DNA from: ZC4RG36 sp964652205
GTDB lineage: Bacteria > Chloroflexota > Anaerolineae > Aggregatilineales > Phototrophicaceae
Reading direction: 5' to 3'
NCBI GenBank assembly: GCA_964652205.1
Contig: CAZZAO010000010.1
Location: forward strand, 1 to 64,000
Length of the DNA stretch: 64,000 nt
The position numbers and the translations under genes were made by a program. Shown here piece after piece: positions 50,335-59,667 of the stretch. The number at the start of each line of letters is the position of its first letter. Position 1 is the first letter of the stretch. The notes under the pieces were generated by a model. That model made no database searches, was not told the DNA's origin, and saw only the letters and a program-made list of their open reading frames with translations.

Positions 50335-51906
50335 TTAGCGTGGCAGCCAGAAGCCAAAGCGACTGCCGACGCCTTCTTCGCTTTCAACCCAGACTTCTCC
50401 CCGGTGACGTTCGAGGACTGATTTGACCAGGCTGAGGCCGAGTCCCTTACCGTCAATCGGCGCATCGACCTGATGGCGGGCGCGGAAGCCCCATTCAAAG
50501 ACGCGGCCCACGTCTTCCGCCGGGATGCCGAGGCCGTTGTCTTCGACGACGAAGTAGACGTGCCGGTTATCATAGTAGCTCTCGATACGAATTTTGCCGC
50601 CTTGCCGCGTGTACTTGACGGCGTTGCTGGCGAGGTTATCCATCGCTTCGCGGATCAGCACCGGGTCGAGATGGATGGTGTTGAGTCCATCAAGGCGAAT
50701 ATCGGTCGTGATCGTCTGGTCTTTGGCGTTGGCAAGCATCTGAGCGTTGTCGACCACGCCCTCGACCACCTGCTCGAAATCGACCAGCTTTTGCAGTTCA
50801 TCCGGCGAGGAACGGATTTCCTCAACGCGCAGCAGATCGTCGAGCAGGTTGCTCATCCGTCGGGTGCTGCGGCGGACAACTTCGAGATACTCAAAAATCG
50901 GCGACTGCGGGTCTTCGGTATCCATGCCGATCAGGTCACAGTAGCCGACGATTAAGGCCAGCGGGCTGCGCAGGTCATGTGAGGCCATCTTGAGCATCTC
51001 GCCCTTGAAGCGGTTGAGATCGCGCAGCATCGTCACGTCGTGCATGACGATCACATGTCCGGCAGTGCTGCCGAGCGGGTTCGTCCAGCGGGAAACGGTC
51101 ACGACAAAATCCTGCCGGTAACGATCCGAGCGCGTCTCGAATGTCCAGCCCTCATCACGCGGCGGCGAGCCGTCGATCAGCGACTTGAGCGGGGCGAAGG
51201 CGCTGTCGAGCCTGAGCAGGGTCGCCAGCGGCTGACCGATCACGTCGCCTTGATCCTGACTGTCGAACAGGCGAACAGCGTTGTCGTTGATGACAACGAT
51301 GTTGCCATCCTCGCCGATGACGAGCAGCACGTCGGGGATCGCCTGAAGCATCGCTTCTAACTGGCGCTGCTGTTCGAGCATCCGGTCGAACAACTGCGCG
51401 TTGCGTACCGCCACCGACACCTGATTCATGACGATAGTCAGCAGGCGCAGGTGGTGTTCGTTGAAATGGTTCGCCTCCGGGTGAACCAGCGTAATCACCG
51501 CCAGTACCTGATCGTTGTGCATCAGCGGCAGGCAGATGGCCGAGCGCACGGGGTTGGTATCATCGGCGAAGACGTGCCAGCGCTCATCCTCAAGCGTATC
51601 GAAGACAATGGTTCCCTGATGATGGCGGACGACCCAGCCTGCCAGCCCTTCGTCGAGGACACTGGCGACGACCTTGAGCGTTTCCTGCGGGTTGAGTTCG
51701 CGGGACGTCAGCAGCCGCTGCCAGCTCTCGCTGTGCTGATAATGCAGAAACAGACTGGCCGATGTCGCCCCGACAGCGCGCGCGGACAGCTCGATCACTC
51801 GCGCCAGCACGTTGTCGAGATCAACCAGCGTCAAAAGCTGCGAGATTTCCGCCAGAAGCTGGAAATCCGCCAGAGTTGATCTTTGCTCGACGTCGACCTG
51901 GGACAT
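50335..51906 (-). CDS. Soluble sensor histidine kinase (GAF-PAS-HisKA-HATPase)
   Basis: 523 residues from ATG 51906 (AAAGAG before; GTG 51912 is possible). GAF domain about 20-170, PAS about 180-300 ('LLVIGEDGNIVVINDNAVRL'), HisKA with phospho-acceptor 'KMASHDLRSPLALIVGYCDL', and HATPase with 'DNLASNAVKYTRQ', 'VEDNGLGIPAEDVGRVFEWG' and 'GKGLGLSLVKSVLERH'. No membrane helix, so it senses a cytoplasmic signal. No response regulator is adjacent; the next gene is a cyclase/ATPase, which may be linked functionally. Confidence 0.92.
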   Translation of the reverse strand: MSQVDVEQRSTLADFQLLAEISQLLTLVDLDNVLARVIELSARAVGATSASLFLHYQHSESWQRLLTSRELNPQETLKVVASVLDEGLAGWVVRHHQGTIVFDTLEDERWHVFADDTNPVRSAICLPLMHNDQVLAVITLVHPEANHFNEHHLRLLTIVMNQVSVAVRNAQLFDRMLEQQRQLEAMLQAIPDVLLVIGEDGNIVVINDNAVRLFDSQDQGDVIGQPLATLLRLDSAFAPLKSLIDGSPPRDEGWTFETRSDRYRQDFVVTVSRWTNPLGSTAGHVIVMHDVTMLRDLNRFKGEMLKMASHDLRSPLALIVGYCDLIGMDTEDPQSPIFEYLEVVRRSTRRMSNLLDDLLRVEEIRSSPDELQKLVDFEQVVEGVVDNAQMLANAKDQTITTDIRLDGLNTIHLDPVLIREAMDNLASNAVKYTRQGGKIRIESYYDNRHVYFVVEDNGLGIPAEDVGRVFEWGFRARHQVDAPIDGKGLGLSLVKSVLERHRGEVWVESEEGVGSRFGFWLPR

Positions 51907-52241
51907 GCTCACTCTTTAAAACCCGAACGATAAGGGGTTAGGATTCATTGTAACGTATTGTTTCCCAATAAACGTAAAGTTGTGAATCCAGCCCGAATGG
52001 CCTGCCATGTCTCAATTATAGCGAAATTTAATTCCACTCTGCATAAAGCTGATATTGAAAACGTAAAGTGGCTCAAGCCTGCCGAACTTTACGCCTCAAG
52101 AGGTGAGCAGCAGCGAGATCAGAACTGATGATAGAGCGCAAAGAATGCCGGGAAGTTCAAAACGAGTCTGGCCGACGACGATTCCCACATCAACCCTCTC
52201 CCCGGCAGAGGGAGAGGGCAGCAGCGCGAATAGAGACGGGC
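51907..52241. other. AT-rich gap with direct and palindromic repeats
   Basis: No gene is supported. Bases 51930-52080 are distinctly AT-rich and contain aaacgtaaagt twice (about 51970 and 52058), a direct repeat 88 bases apart. A single dispersed-repeat hairpin (accctctccccggcagaggg, about 52191-52210, followed by agagggc) precedes the M42 peptidase end. Confidence 0.45.
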
Positions 52242-53243
52242 CTATTGAGCGAACGGCGTCGGGTTGGCGGCCAGCGCCGCCGTGAGCGCGATGCAGGCTT
52301 CGATGTCGTTGACATCGACGGTTTCGCTGGTGCTGTGGACGTAGCGGCAGGGGATCGAGATCGCGCCGCTCGGCACGCCAGAACGCGCCGCCTGAATGCC
52401 TGAAGCGTCGGTCGTGCCGAGCGTCAGCAGCTCTAACTGATAGGGGATGCCATCGGCTCTGGCGCGCTCAACCATCCAGTCGCGGACGGCAGGTGGGACA
52501 ACGAGGCCGACATCGTGAATCTTGATGGCCGCGCCACCGCCGAGCCTGACCGTCATTTTGGCGTTACGCGGCAGGTCGCCCGTGCCGGTGACGTCGAGGG
52601 CAATCGCTACATCCGGGTTGACGGTGTAAGCGGCAGGACGCGCGCCGCGCAGGCCGACTTCTTCCTGAACGGTAAAGACGAAATAGACCTCGTTCGGCGT
52701 CTGCTTATTGAGGCGGCGCATGGCCTCGATGGCGACGACGCAGCCGATCCGGTCATCCATCGACTTGGCGATCAGGCGGCTGCCGCGTTCCTCGTACTTG
52801 CGCCAGAACGTCGCCGGGCTGCCCGGCTCGACCAGCGGCGTCTCGCTGCCATCACTCACGTCGATGAAAAAGTCGTCGAGGTTGGGGACGTTCGTCCGCG
52901 CCGCGCCGAAGGAGTCGTGAACGCCGATGACGCCGGTTGTGCCATTCTCAAAGCGGACGCGATGCCCCAGCAGCGTCGAATGCGTGATGCCGCCAATCGG
53001 CGCGAAGCGCAGAAAACCCGTTTGCGGCTCGCGGAAATTCGCCATGACGCCGATTTCGTCCATGTGCGCGGCGACCATGATCTTCGTGCCGCCCCTGCCG
53101 ACGCGGCAGATCAGATTGCCGAGCGGATCGACGGTGATTTCATCGGCCAGCGACTCGACTTCCGCGCGAATCAGGGCGCGCACTTGATGCTCATAGCCCG
53201 ACGGCCCCCAGGCTTCCACCAGCTTCTTGATGAGTTCTTTCAA
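52242..53243 (-). CDS. M42-family aminopeptidase, copy 1
   Basis: 333 residues from a TTG start with AGGGGG eight bases upstream. M42 (FrvX/TET-like) motifs: metal ligands in 'IMVAAHMDEIGVM', 'SMDDRIGCVVAIEAM' (bridging Asp), catalytic Glu in 'FVFTVQEEVGLRGA', and a C-terminal 'CRYVHSTSETVDVNDI' with the last ligand His. These are cytoplasmic, large self-assembling dimetal aminopeptidases. It lies 38 bases after a paralogous pair of membrane proteins and is one of three M42 genes in 7 kb. Confidence 0.92.
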   Translation of the reverse strand: MKELIKKLVEAWGPSGYEHQVRALIRAEVESLADEITVDPLGNLICRVGRGGTKIMVAAHMDEIGVMANFREPQTGFLRFAPIGGITHSTLLGHRVRFENGTTGVIGVHDSFGAARTNVPNLDDFFIDVSDGSETPLVEPGSPATFWRKYEERGSRLIAKSMDDRIGCVVAIEAMRRLNKQTPNEVYFVFTVQEEVGLRGARPAAYTVNPDVAIALDVTGTGDLPRNAKMTVRLGGGAAIKIHDVGLVVPPAVRDWMVERARADGIPYQLELLTLGTTDASGIQAARSGVPSGAISIPCRYVHSTSETVDVNDIEACIALTAALAANPTPFAQ

Positions 53244-53281
53244 GATTCTGCCCCCTGATCGACAATTTCGCTCCGCAGCGC

Positions 53282-55141
53282 TCAGGGCGCTGCCGGAGCC
53301 ATCACAAAAATAACCGGATCGACCCAGCGCGCGGCGACCTTCTGACCGCTCTGCACCGGCGTGACCTGTAAGATCAACTGAATCGCCTGCCCCTGATAGG
53401 CGCTCAGGCTGGCCTGAATCGGCTTAAGCTGATTCAACGCAGGCGTGAAATCAACTGTCGCCACTAGCTGCGTCTGCCCGTCGGGGTCGCGCACGCCAAC
53501 GCGGTAGATGACTTCGCCTCCCGCCCCCGCCGCCAGATCGACCGAAGCCGCCGAATAGAAGTTGATCGCCTGCTCAGTCTGGGGCAGAGTGACATTGAAT
53601 TCCACCTGTCCCGGCGCGGGTTGGACAAAAATAATCGTCTTAAGTGTATCGGTGATCTGACCGAAACGAAAGCCTGACGCGGTCTTATCGCCCGCGACGA
53701 TCCGCCGGGGCAGGCGGCGAAGCTGGATAACATCGGTGTACGGCGGCGGATTGGCGGCGAAGGTCGTCAGCCGATGAGCGGCCAGATCGTCGATCTGTCC
53801 GAGAATCCGGTCGAGCGACATATAGTTGAGCCACAGTCCGGTCATGCAGGCAGCGTTGCGCGTCTCGGGGAAATGGATGACGCAGTTCTCATTCATCGGG
53901 CTGATGAGGCGCGGTTGCTGCGCCGACCAGATCGCGCCGTAAACGTAGAGGCTGGCAAGGACGATGAACGCGCCAATGTGGACGACGACCAGCGCTGTCT
54001 CCCACACAGTTCGCGCCGCGCGGCGGTAAATCTGCCAGAGGACGAGCATTGCCAGCGCGAAGAAAGCCAGCCAGAGCAGCGTCGAGGGCGTCACGTAGCG
54101 GTCGTAGAGCGGCAGCCAGGGGGCGACGTCCATTTTCTGCGCGCGCCCTGCCGCCGACATCCCGGCAGCCGCGACCGAGAACGCTGCCAGCCCAACCCAG
54201 ACGGCGACCGCTGACCAGCGCCGCTCGCGCCGGATGAGATAGAGCAGGTCAACCGCGATCAGGCTCAGGCCGACGACGGCCAGCAGGCGCGAGAGCGGGC
54301 CAAAACTGCTCTCAGTCACCACGAACGGGTTGCCAAGCACCGCCAGCACCCATGAGGCAATGCCGATGGGATCGAGAAAAAAGGGCTGGCTCTTATCGGA
54401 CGACTCGACCGCCATCGCCACGAAATCGTAGTTGGAGAAGTAAAGCGCGACGATCACCGCCGTAATCAGCGCCCAGACGATGAAATATTTCGGTCGGCGG
54501 TAGCCAAACAGCCACAGCACCAGCGGCATCAGCAGCCACAGCGCCAGCCCGTGAAACATCGAGAAGGTCGAGCCGACGGTACAGATCGCCGCGATGGCGA
54601 ATGCCTTCCAGCCGATGGGCGAGCGCTGGAGCGTCCATAACGCCAGCAGGAAGAAAAAGATCATCAGGAACCAGCTCGTCTGCATACTCCAGAGCCAGTT
54701 GGAGTACTGACGCAGGCTGAAGGTGATCGCCGCGAAAGGAACCGCGGCCAGCAGCAGCACCGGGCGTTGATCGCGGCGAATCATCGACAGCAGCAGCGCG
54801 AAATTGGCGCAGACGATAGCGAAGCTGATGTACAGCTCGACGATGATGTTCCAGTGGAGCGTGGCCGCCAGAACAGCGGTGATGATATTGGTCAGGAACA
54901 GGCGCGGCGCGAAATTCTGCCTGAACAGGTCGGCCAGCGTCAGATGGCCGCTGGCCGTCGCCAGCGCGAGATCGACGCTGCTCACCCACTGATCCCAGCG
55001 CGGGACGTTGACGCCCTTCCAGCCGATGTAGACCGCGACCCCCACAATCGGCAGCAGCGCGATCAGGGCGACGATCAGACGCAGTGGAAAAGCGACCCGA
55101 CCGCCATCGTTCATGGGTTCCGCAGAAGGCAGTGTTTCCAT
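53282..55141 (-). CDS. Large polytopic membrane protein, paralog 2
   Basis: 619 residues with about eleven membrane helices, then a C-terminal extracytoplasmic part (about 470-619) that looks beta-rich. It is a clear paralog of the gene six bases upstream: both have 'GVNVPRWDQW'/'GVNVPDVDQW', 'QTSWFLMIFFFLLAL'-type segments, 'YDRYVTPSTLLWLAFFAL' and matching ends. The acid residue in the first loop (DQW) followed by helices is also seen in GT-C glycosyltransferases, so a membrane glycosyltransferase is possible, but I cannot identify a family. Flanked by M42 peptidases. Confidence 0.65.
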   Translation of the reverse strand: METLPSAEPMNDGGRVAFPLRLIVALIALLPIVGVAVYIGWKGVNVPRWDQWVSSVDLALATASGHLTLADLFRQNFAPRLFLTNIITAVLAATLHWNIIVELYISFAIVCANFALLLSMIRRDQRPVLLLAAVPFAAITFSLRQYSNWLWSMQTSWFLMIFFFLLALWTLQRSPIGWKAFAIAAICTVGSTFSMFHGLALWLLMPLVLWLFGYRRPKYFIVWALITAVIVALYFSNYDFVAMAVESSDKSQPFFLDPIGIASWVLAVLGNPFVVTESSFGPLSRLLAVVGLSLIAVDLLYLIRRERRWSAVAVWVGLAAFSVAAAGMSAAGRAQKMDVAPWLPLYDRYVTPSTLLWLAFFALAMLVLWQIYRRAARTVWETALVVVHIGAFIVLASLYVYGAIWSAQQPRLISPMNENCVIHFPETRNAACMTGLWLNYMSLDRILGQIDDLAAHRLTTFAANPPPYTDVIQLRRLPRRIVAGDKTASGFRFGQITDTLKTIIFVQPAPGQVEFNVTLPQTEQAINFYSAASVDLAAGAGGEVIYRVGVRDPDGQTQLVATVDFTPALNQLKPIQASLSAYQGQAIQLILQVTPVQSGQKVAARWVDPVIFVMAPAAP

Positions 55142-55147
55142 GCGGCC

Positions 55148-57028
55148 TCAGTGAACAACCACAATGATCGGGTCGATCCACAGAGCGTTAGGAACCGCCT
55201 GCCCGTTCGCGCCGCGCGTCTGGAGAATGAGGCTGATCGCCTGCCCCTTGTAGGAGTCGAGCGATACCCGAATCGGCTGGCCGTTCGGGTCAGCCGTCTG
55301 ATCGTAACTGACCTCAGCGATCAACGAGGCCGTGCCGTCGGCCTTACGGACGCCGACGCGGTAAATCGTCGGCAGCAGCGGCGCATCCGGCGACAGAAAA
55401 GCCACCATCCTCAACTGAATGTCGTGGGTCGTTTGAGGAACCGAATAATCAAATTCAGCCTGTCCCGGCGCGGGCAGTTTGAAGACGCGCGCCGAGAAGC
55501 TCGGCGTAAGCTGACTGCTGAAGGCGAACCCCATCCCATCACCGTCAACGCGCCGCCCGGTCAGATCGGCCAGCGGCGTGACCGAATCGAAAGGCGGCGT
55601 TTTGTCTGCAAACAGCGCCAGTTGGTGGATCGACAACTGATCGACCGCGTCAACGACCTGACTGATCGGCGTCTCCTTCAGATAAATTCTGGTCATACAG
55701 CGGGCGTTGCGCGAAACCGGAAAGCCCGCCACGCAGTCAACCTGAGCCTGACTCATCAGGCCGGGCTGGGTGGCGCTGTCGGCGTTGGCGTAGAGAAACA
55801 GCGCGCCGACGAGGATGAAGGCCAGCACATTGACGGGCGTCAGAATCGCTTCCCAGCGGCTCAGGCGGGCGCGCGTGAACAGCGGCCACAAGACCTGCGC
55901 CATCAGCGCGGCGAAGGCGATCCAGAGCAGCAGTGACGGCGTTACGTAGCGGTCGAGCAGCGGCTGCGCCGGGTAGCGCCAGAAGATGTGGCCGCGTCCG
56001 AGCGCGGTCACGAGCGCCGCGCCAACGCTGAAGCCCGCCATCACCACCCAGATAATCAGATTGCGCCACGAGCGCTGCTGCCGCCAGAGATAAAACAGGT
56101 TGGCCGCGCCGACGATCAGGCCGACCAGCCCGACGATGGCTCCGGGCAGCGCCCAGCTATTCTCGGTTTTGACGAAGGGATTGCCGAGGTAGGTAATGGC
56201 GTAGGCCGCAATCGTCAGCGGGTCTTTGACCAACCCTGCCGACTGACCGCTGGTGTCGGCCCCCATGATGCCGAAATTGTAATGGTAGAAGAACAGCCCG
56301 ATGGAGATCGTCGCCGCTGCGGCCCAGAGGGCGAAATAGCCCGGTTTGCGGTAGCCGAGCAGCCAGAAGCCGACGAGCATCAGCGGCCAGATGAGCAGGC
56401 CGTGCAGCGTCGTGAAGGTCATGAACAGGCCGAGGATGGCGCAGACGATCAGCGTCCGCCAGCCGATCCGGGCAAAGCGGGCGACGTAGAGCAGCAGCAG
56501 GAACCAGAGAATAATCAGATGCCAGCTCGTCTGGATGCTGAGCAGCCAGCTCGTATGCTGGCGCAGCGAGAAGATCAGCGCCGAAATCGGGATCAGGCCG
56601 AGGACGAAGGCGCGCCGGTCGCTGCGCCACAACAGCGCCGCAGCCAGCAGAAGATTGGCGCAGGCGATGACGAAAATCACCATCATTTCGACGCGCAAAT
56701 TCCAGCGCGTGGTGACGGTCAGAATCGCCGTGATGAGGTGGGTAAAGAAAAAGCGGTGCTCGTTGAGCTGCGTCAACAGGTCGGTGAACTGAAGCGTCCC
56801 GCTGACCGTCTTGAGCACAATCGGCACGCTGTTATTCCACTGATCGACGTCGGGAACGTTGACGCCGTTCATCAGCACGTAGATCAGCGTCAGGGCGGGC
56901 GGCACGAAGCTCAACAGGACTATGACGAGATGCAGCGGATTCACCAGCCAGCGGGCGAAACCTGACGTTTCGGCGCTCGACGGCGGTTCATCGACCGCGC
57001 GGCGCTCGGTATCGGTCACAACATCCAT
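55148..57028 (-). CDS. Large polytopic membrane protein, paralog 1
   Basis: 626 residues from ATG 57028 (AGGTGGGG upstream; GTG 57046 is possible). About eleven membrane helices: first segment 'PLHLVIVLLSFVPPALTLIY', then 'GVNVPDVDQWNNSVPIVL' and 'LNEHRFFFTHLITAILTVTT'. The last ~160 residues are outside the membrane, with 'APGQAEFDYSVPQTTHDIQL' and 'YDQTADPNGQPIRVSLDSYK', a beta-sandwich-like pattern shared with the paralog. Function unknown; GT-C-like enzyme or polymer-handling protein are options. It sits directly after the second M42 gene. Confidence 0.65.
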   Translation of the reverse strand: MDVVTDTERRAVDEPPSSAETSGFARWLVNPLHLVIVLLSFVPPALTLIYVLMNGVNVPDVDQWNNSVPIVLKTVSGTLQFTDLLTQLNEHRFFFTHLITAILTVTTRWNLRVEMMVIFVIACANLLLAAALLWRSDRRAFVLGLIPISALIFSLRQHTSWLLSIQTSWHLIILWFLLLLYVARFARIGWRTLIVCAILGLFMTFTTLHGLLIWPLMLVGFWLLGYRKPGYFALWAAAATISIGLFFYHYNFGIMGADTSGQSAGLVKDPLTIAAYAITYLGNPFVKTENSWALPGAIVGLVGLIVGAANLFYLWRQQRSWRNLIIWVVMAGFSVGAALVTALGRGHIFWRYPAQPLLDRYVTPSLLLWIAFAALMAQVLWPLFTRARLSRWEAILTPVNVLAFILVGALFLYANADSATQPGLMSQAQVDCVAGFPVSRNARCMTRIYLKETPISQVVDAVDQLSIHQLALFADKTPPFDSVTPLADLTGRRVDGDGMGFAFSSQLTPSFSARVFKLPAPGQAEFDYSVPQTTHDIQLRMVAFLSPDAPLLPTIYRVGVRKADGTASLIAEVSYDQTADPNGQPIRVSLDSYKGQAISLILQTRGANGQAVPNALWIDPIIVVVH

Positions 57029-57087
57029 CGGTTCGGAAAACCCCACCTGTTGAATCGCAGCAAGATAAGCTCGTCAGTCCAGCAAAA

Positions 57088-58131
57088 TCAGTCGGCGAGG
57101 GCTTCGCGCGTCAGCGCGTGAAGCGTCGCCCTGACGAGCCGCAGCACGTTGTCGTAATCGTCGCGGTTGAGGTAAGCCGTCGGACTGTGGATGTAGCGGC
57201 AGGGCATCGAAATGACGGCAGTCTTATGGCCCCCGAACGCGGTGTGAATAGCCCCGCCGTCCGTGCCGCCGCCGAGATAGGTCTTGAACTGATAGGGAAT
57301 GCCGCTGGCTTCGGCGGCCTGACGGATCAGAGCCAGCACCTTCGGATTGACGACCAGACTGCGATCCATCGCCGTCAGCACCGGCCCGCCGCCCATCCGC
57401 GCGGTCGGGTTGACCGGGAAGGCGTCGTCCGGGTCGGCCAGCGGATCGGGCAGGTCATTGGCGGTCGTGCCTTCGAGGACGATGGCAAGATCAGGGTTGA
57501 GGAACTGCGCCGCCACCTGCGCCCCGCGCAGGCCGATTTCTTCCTGCGTGGTGAAGGCAGCCAGCACATCGACCGGGTAGGGGCCAGCCTGAAGCACGTC
57601 AACCAGCAGCGAGCAGCCGACGCGGTCATCGAACGCTTTGCCGCGCAGCGTCTTTGCGCCGATTTCCATGAAGGTGGTCGCAAAGCCGACGCGATCTCCG
57701 GGTTTGACCTGACCGGCGGCATTGTCCTTGCTGGTCGCGCCAATGTCGATACGGAGCGCGTTGATCTTGACGACCGTCTGATCGCGGTTGCGATGGATCG
57801 GAACCCAGATGATGCAGCCCGGAATCTGGTTATCGCCGACCTTGACGCGCAGACCGGGCAAAATTCGGTCGTCGATGCCGCCGACGGCGCTGAAACGCAG
57901 CAGGCCATCGGCGTCGATGCCGGTAAGCATGAAGCCGACTTCATCCATGTGCGCGCAGATCATCACGCGCAGGCCGCTGTCGCCGCTTCCCTTCTGGAGC
58001 GCAGTGACGCTGCCGAGCGCGTCGATGCGGATGTCGGTCACATGCGCTTCGATAGCCGGAAGAATCAGCTTGCGGACGGGGTCTTCCTTGCCGGAAACAG
58101 CAATCGCCTCAGACAGTTCTTTGAGAATCAT
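57088..58131 (-). CDS. M42-family aminopeptidase, copy 2
   Basis: 347 residues from ATG 58131 (GGGAG just before it; the frame opens at 58152). Dimetal motifs 'VMICAHMDEVGFML', 'AFDDRVGCSLLVDVL', 'FTTQEEIGLRGAQVAAQ' and 'PCRYIHSPTAYLNRDDYDN'. Same family as copies 1 and 3 but only moderately similar to them, so they are old paralogs, perhaps with different substrate lengths. First gene of a probable operon with the two large membrane proteins and copy 1. Confidence 0.92.
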   Translation of the reverse strand: MILKELSEAIAVSGKEDPVRKLILPAIEAHVTDIRIDALGSVTALQKGSGDSGLRVMICAHMDEVGFMLTGIDADGLLRFSAVGGIDDRILPGLRVKVGDNQIPGCIIWVPIHRNRDQTVVKINALRIDIGATSKDNAAGQVKPGDRVGFATTFMEIGAKTLRGKAFDDRVGCSLLVDVLQAGPYPVDVLAAFTTQEEIGLRGAQVAAQFLNPDLAIVLEGTTANDLPDPLADPDDAFPVNPTARMGGGPVLTAMDRSLVVNPKVLALIRQAAEASGIPYQFKTYLGGGTDGGAIHTAFGGHKTAVISMPCRYIHSPTAYLNRDDYDNVLRLVRATLHALTREALAD

Positions 58132-58398
58132 GGCTCCCTCAAATGCCCTCACTCCCAGCCCCTCTCCCTCAGGGCGAGGGGAGAAAGCATTCTGGGAGAT
58201 GAGCTATCGCTTATTCCAGGTGAACAAGAAAAAGCCCTGTTTACAAAATATTAGATGCCGTTTCATGAACAGCCAGTGACATAACCATGCCTGTTTCTCC
58301 CCCCTTCGCTCTGAGGCGTAGTGCGCCGAAGCTTTTCATTCGACGGAAGCCATAGGCCGCGAAGGGCGGTCAAGGGGTATTTGAGCAGCTCTCTCTGA
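58132..58398. repeat. Dispersed palindromic repeats between M42 genes
   Basis: Two copies: a short one (cagcccctctccctcagggc, about 58155-58174, followed by gaggggagaaag) and a long variant (about 58296-58370) with cgccgaagcttttcattcga as inserted hairpin, then ggccgcgaaggg. No gene. Confidence 0.6.
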
Positions 58399-59490
58399 TC
58401 AGGGTGAGGGCGGCTTTTCTTCCTCGTTCGGGCGGTCCCAGACAATCGCAGACAGAAACTCACCGTCGAGGCTGGCGATGAAGCTTGCCAGCAGGCGACC
58501 GGCGCGCTCGATGTCGCGCAGCTCGACTGTCTCGACCGGCGAGTGCATACTGCGCAGCGGGATGCTCAGAAGCGCGGTCGGGATGCCATCCTGCGCCACC
58601 TGAATAGCCCAGGCGTCAGTCCCGCTCGCGCCGGGAATAATGTCATCCTGAATCTTGATCTCGTATTTTTTGGCCGTTTCCCTGATCTTGTCGATCAGCG
58701 CCGGGTGGAAATTCGGGCCGATGCCGAGCGACGGCCCGCCGCCCATCTCGCTGGCGGCGTCGGCATCCATCCCCGGCTGCGGCGCGAAGGTCACGTCAAG
58801 CGCGATGGCGAGGTCGGGCCTGATCTTGTATCCGGCGACGCGCGCGCCCCACAGGCCGGTTTCTTCCTGCACGGTTGCGGTCGCGTAGACGTCCCACTGA
58901 TGGCGCATCGCCTTGAGCACGTCCAGCCCGGCGGTGACGGCGGCGACACAGGCGCGGTCGTCCATCGCTTTACCGGCCACGCGGCCATTCTGAAGCTCGA
59001 TCATCGGCACATCGACGGTAATCAGATCGCCGACCGTCACGAGATCAGCGACTTCGTCGGCAGGCAGGCCGACATCGACGATCAGCTCATCCCAGCCGGG
59101 ATACCTGAGGCGCATCTCGGCGGTCAGCAGGTGCGGCGGGACGGCGGCAACCAGACCGGGGAGCGGGCGCTTGCCATGCACCATCACCGGCTGCGAGAGC
59201 ATGACGCGATTATCGACGCCGCTGATCCGGTGGACGAAAACAAAGCCATCGACCACATCGCGTACCATCATGCCGATTTCATCCATGTGCGCAGCCAGCA
59301 TGATCCGTCGGCGTGGCTCGGTCGGGTCGGTGGCGCGCTTGATGCCGATCAGGCTGCCGAGGCCATCCTGATCGAACTCATCGACCAGGCCTGTCCAGGC
59401 AGCGCGGACGATCTCGCGCGCGCTGGCTTCGTAGCCGGACGGCGCGTGCGATTCAACGAGCGCTTTCAAATGAGTTTTCAGGTCAAACAA
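58399..59490 (-). CDS. M42-family aminopeptidase, copy 3
   Basis: 363 residues from a TTG start with GAGGAG seven to nine bases upstream. Motifs 'RIMLAAHMDEIGMM', 'AMDDRACVAAVTAGL', 'TVQEETGLWGARVAG' and 'PLRSMHSPVETVELRDI'. Metal ligands and catalytic Glu are all kept. The most divergent of the three M42 proteins here. Separated from copy 2 by about 270 bases of repeat, so probably its own transcript. Confidence 0.9.
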   Translation of the reverse strand: MFDLKTHLKALVESHAPSGYEASAREIVRAAWTGLVDEFDQDGLGSLIGIKRATDPTEPRRRIMLAAHMDEIGMMVRDVVDGFVFVHRISGVDNRVMLSQPVMVHGKRPLPGLVAAVPPHLLTAEMRLRYPGWDELIVDVGLPADEVADLVTVGDLITVDVPMIELQNGRVAGKAMDDRACVAAVTAGLDVLKAMRHQWDVYATATVQEETGLWGARVAGYKIRPDLAIALDVTFAPQPGMDADAASEMGGGPSLGIGPNFHPALIDKIRETAKKYEIKIQDDIIPGASGTDAWAIQVAQDGIPTALLSIPLRSMHSPVETVELRDIERAGRLLASFIASLDGEFLSAIVWDRPNEEEKPPSP

Positions 59491-59667
59491 AAGTCAACTC
59501 CTCAAGATCAGGCCTTCAGCCCCGGCCCCTGGTTAAGCCCGCTCGCCCTGTGGATCGAGAAACCACTGCGCGGCACGAGCGAGGCTCTAACCACTTCGTC
59601 TCCCTCAGGGCGAGGGGAGAAAGATAAGCAGGGCCTGAGGGTTCAGCAGATCGTTATCGTACAGGTT
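59491..59667. repeat. Dispersed palindromic repeat fragments
   Basis: About 180 bases holding pieces of the repeat family (cagccccggcccctggttaa at about 59517, and tctccctcagggcgagggga at about 59599-59618, followed by gaaag). Partly rearranged compared with other copies. No gene. Confidence 0.5.
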
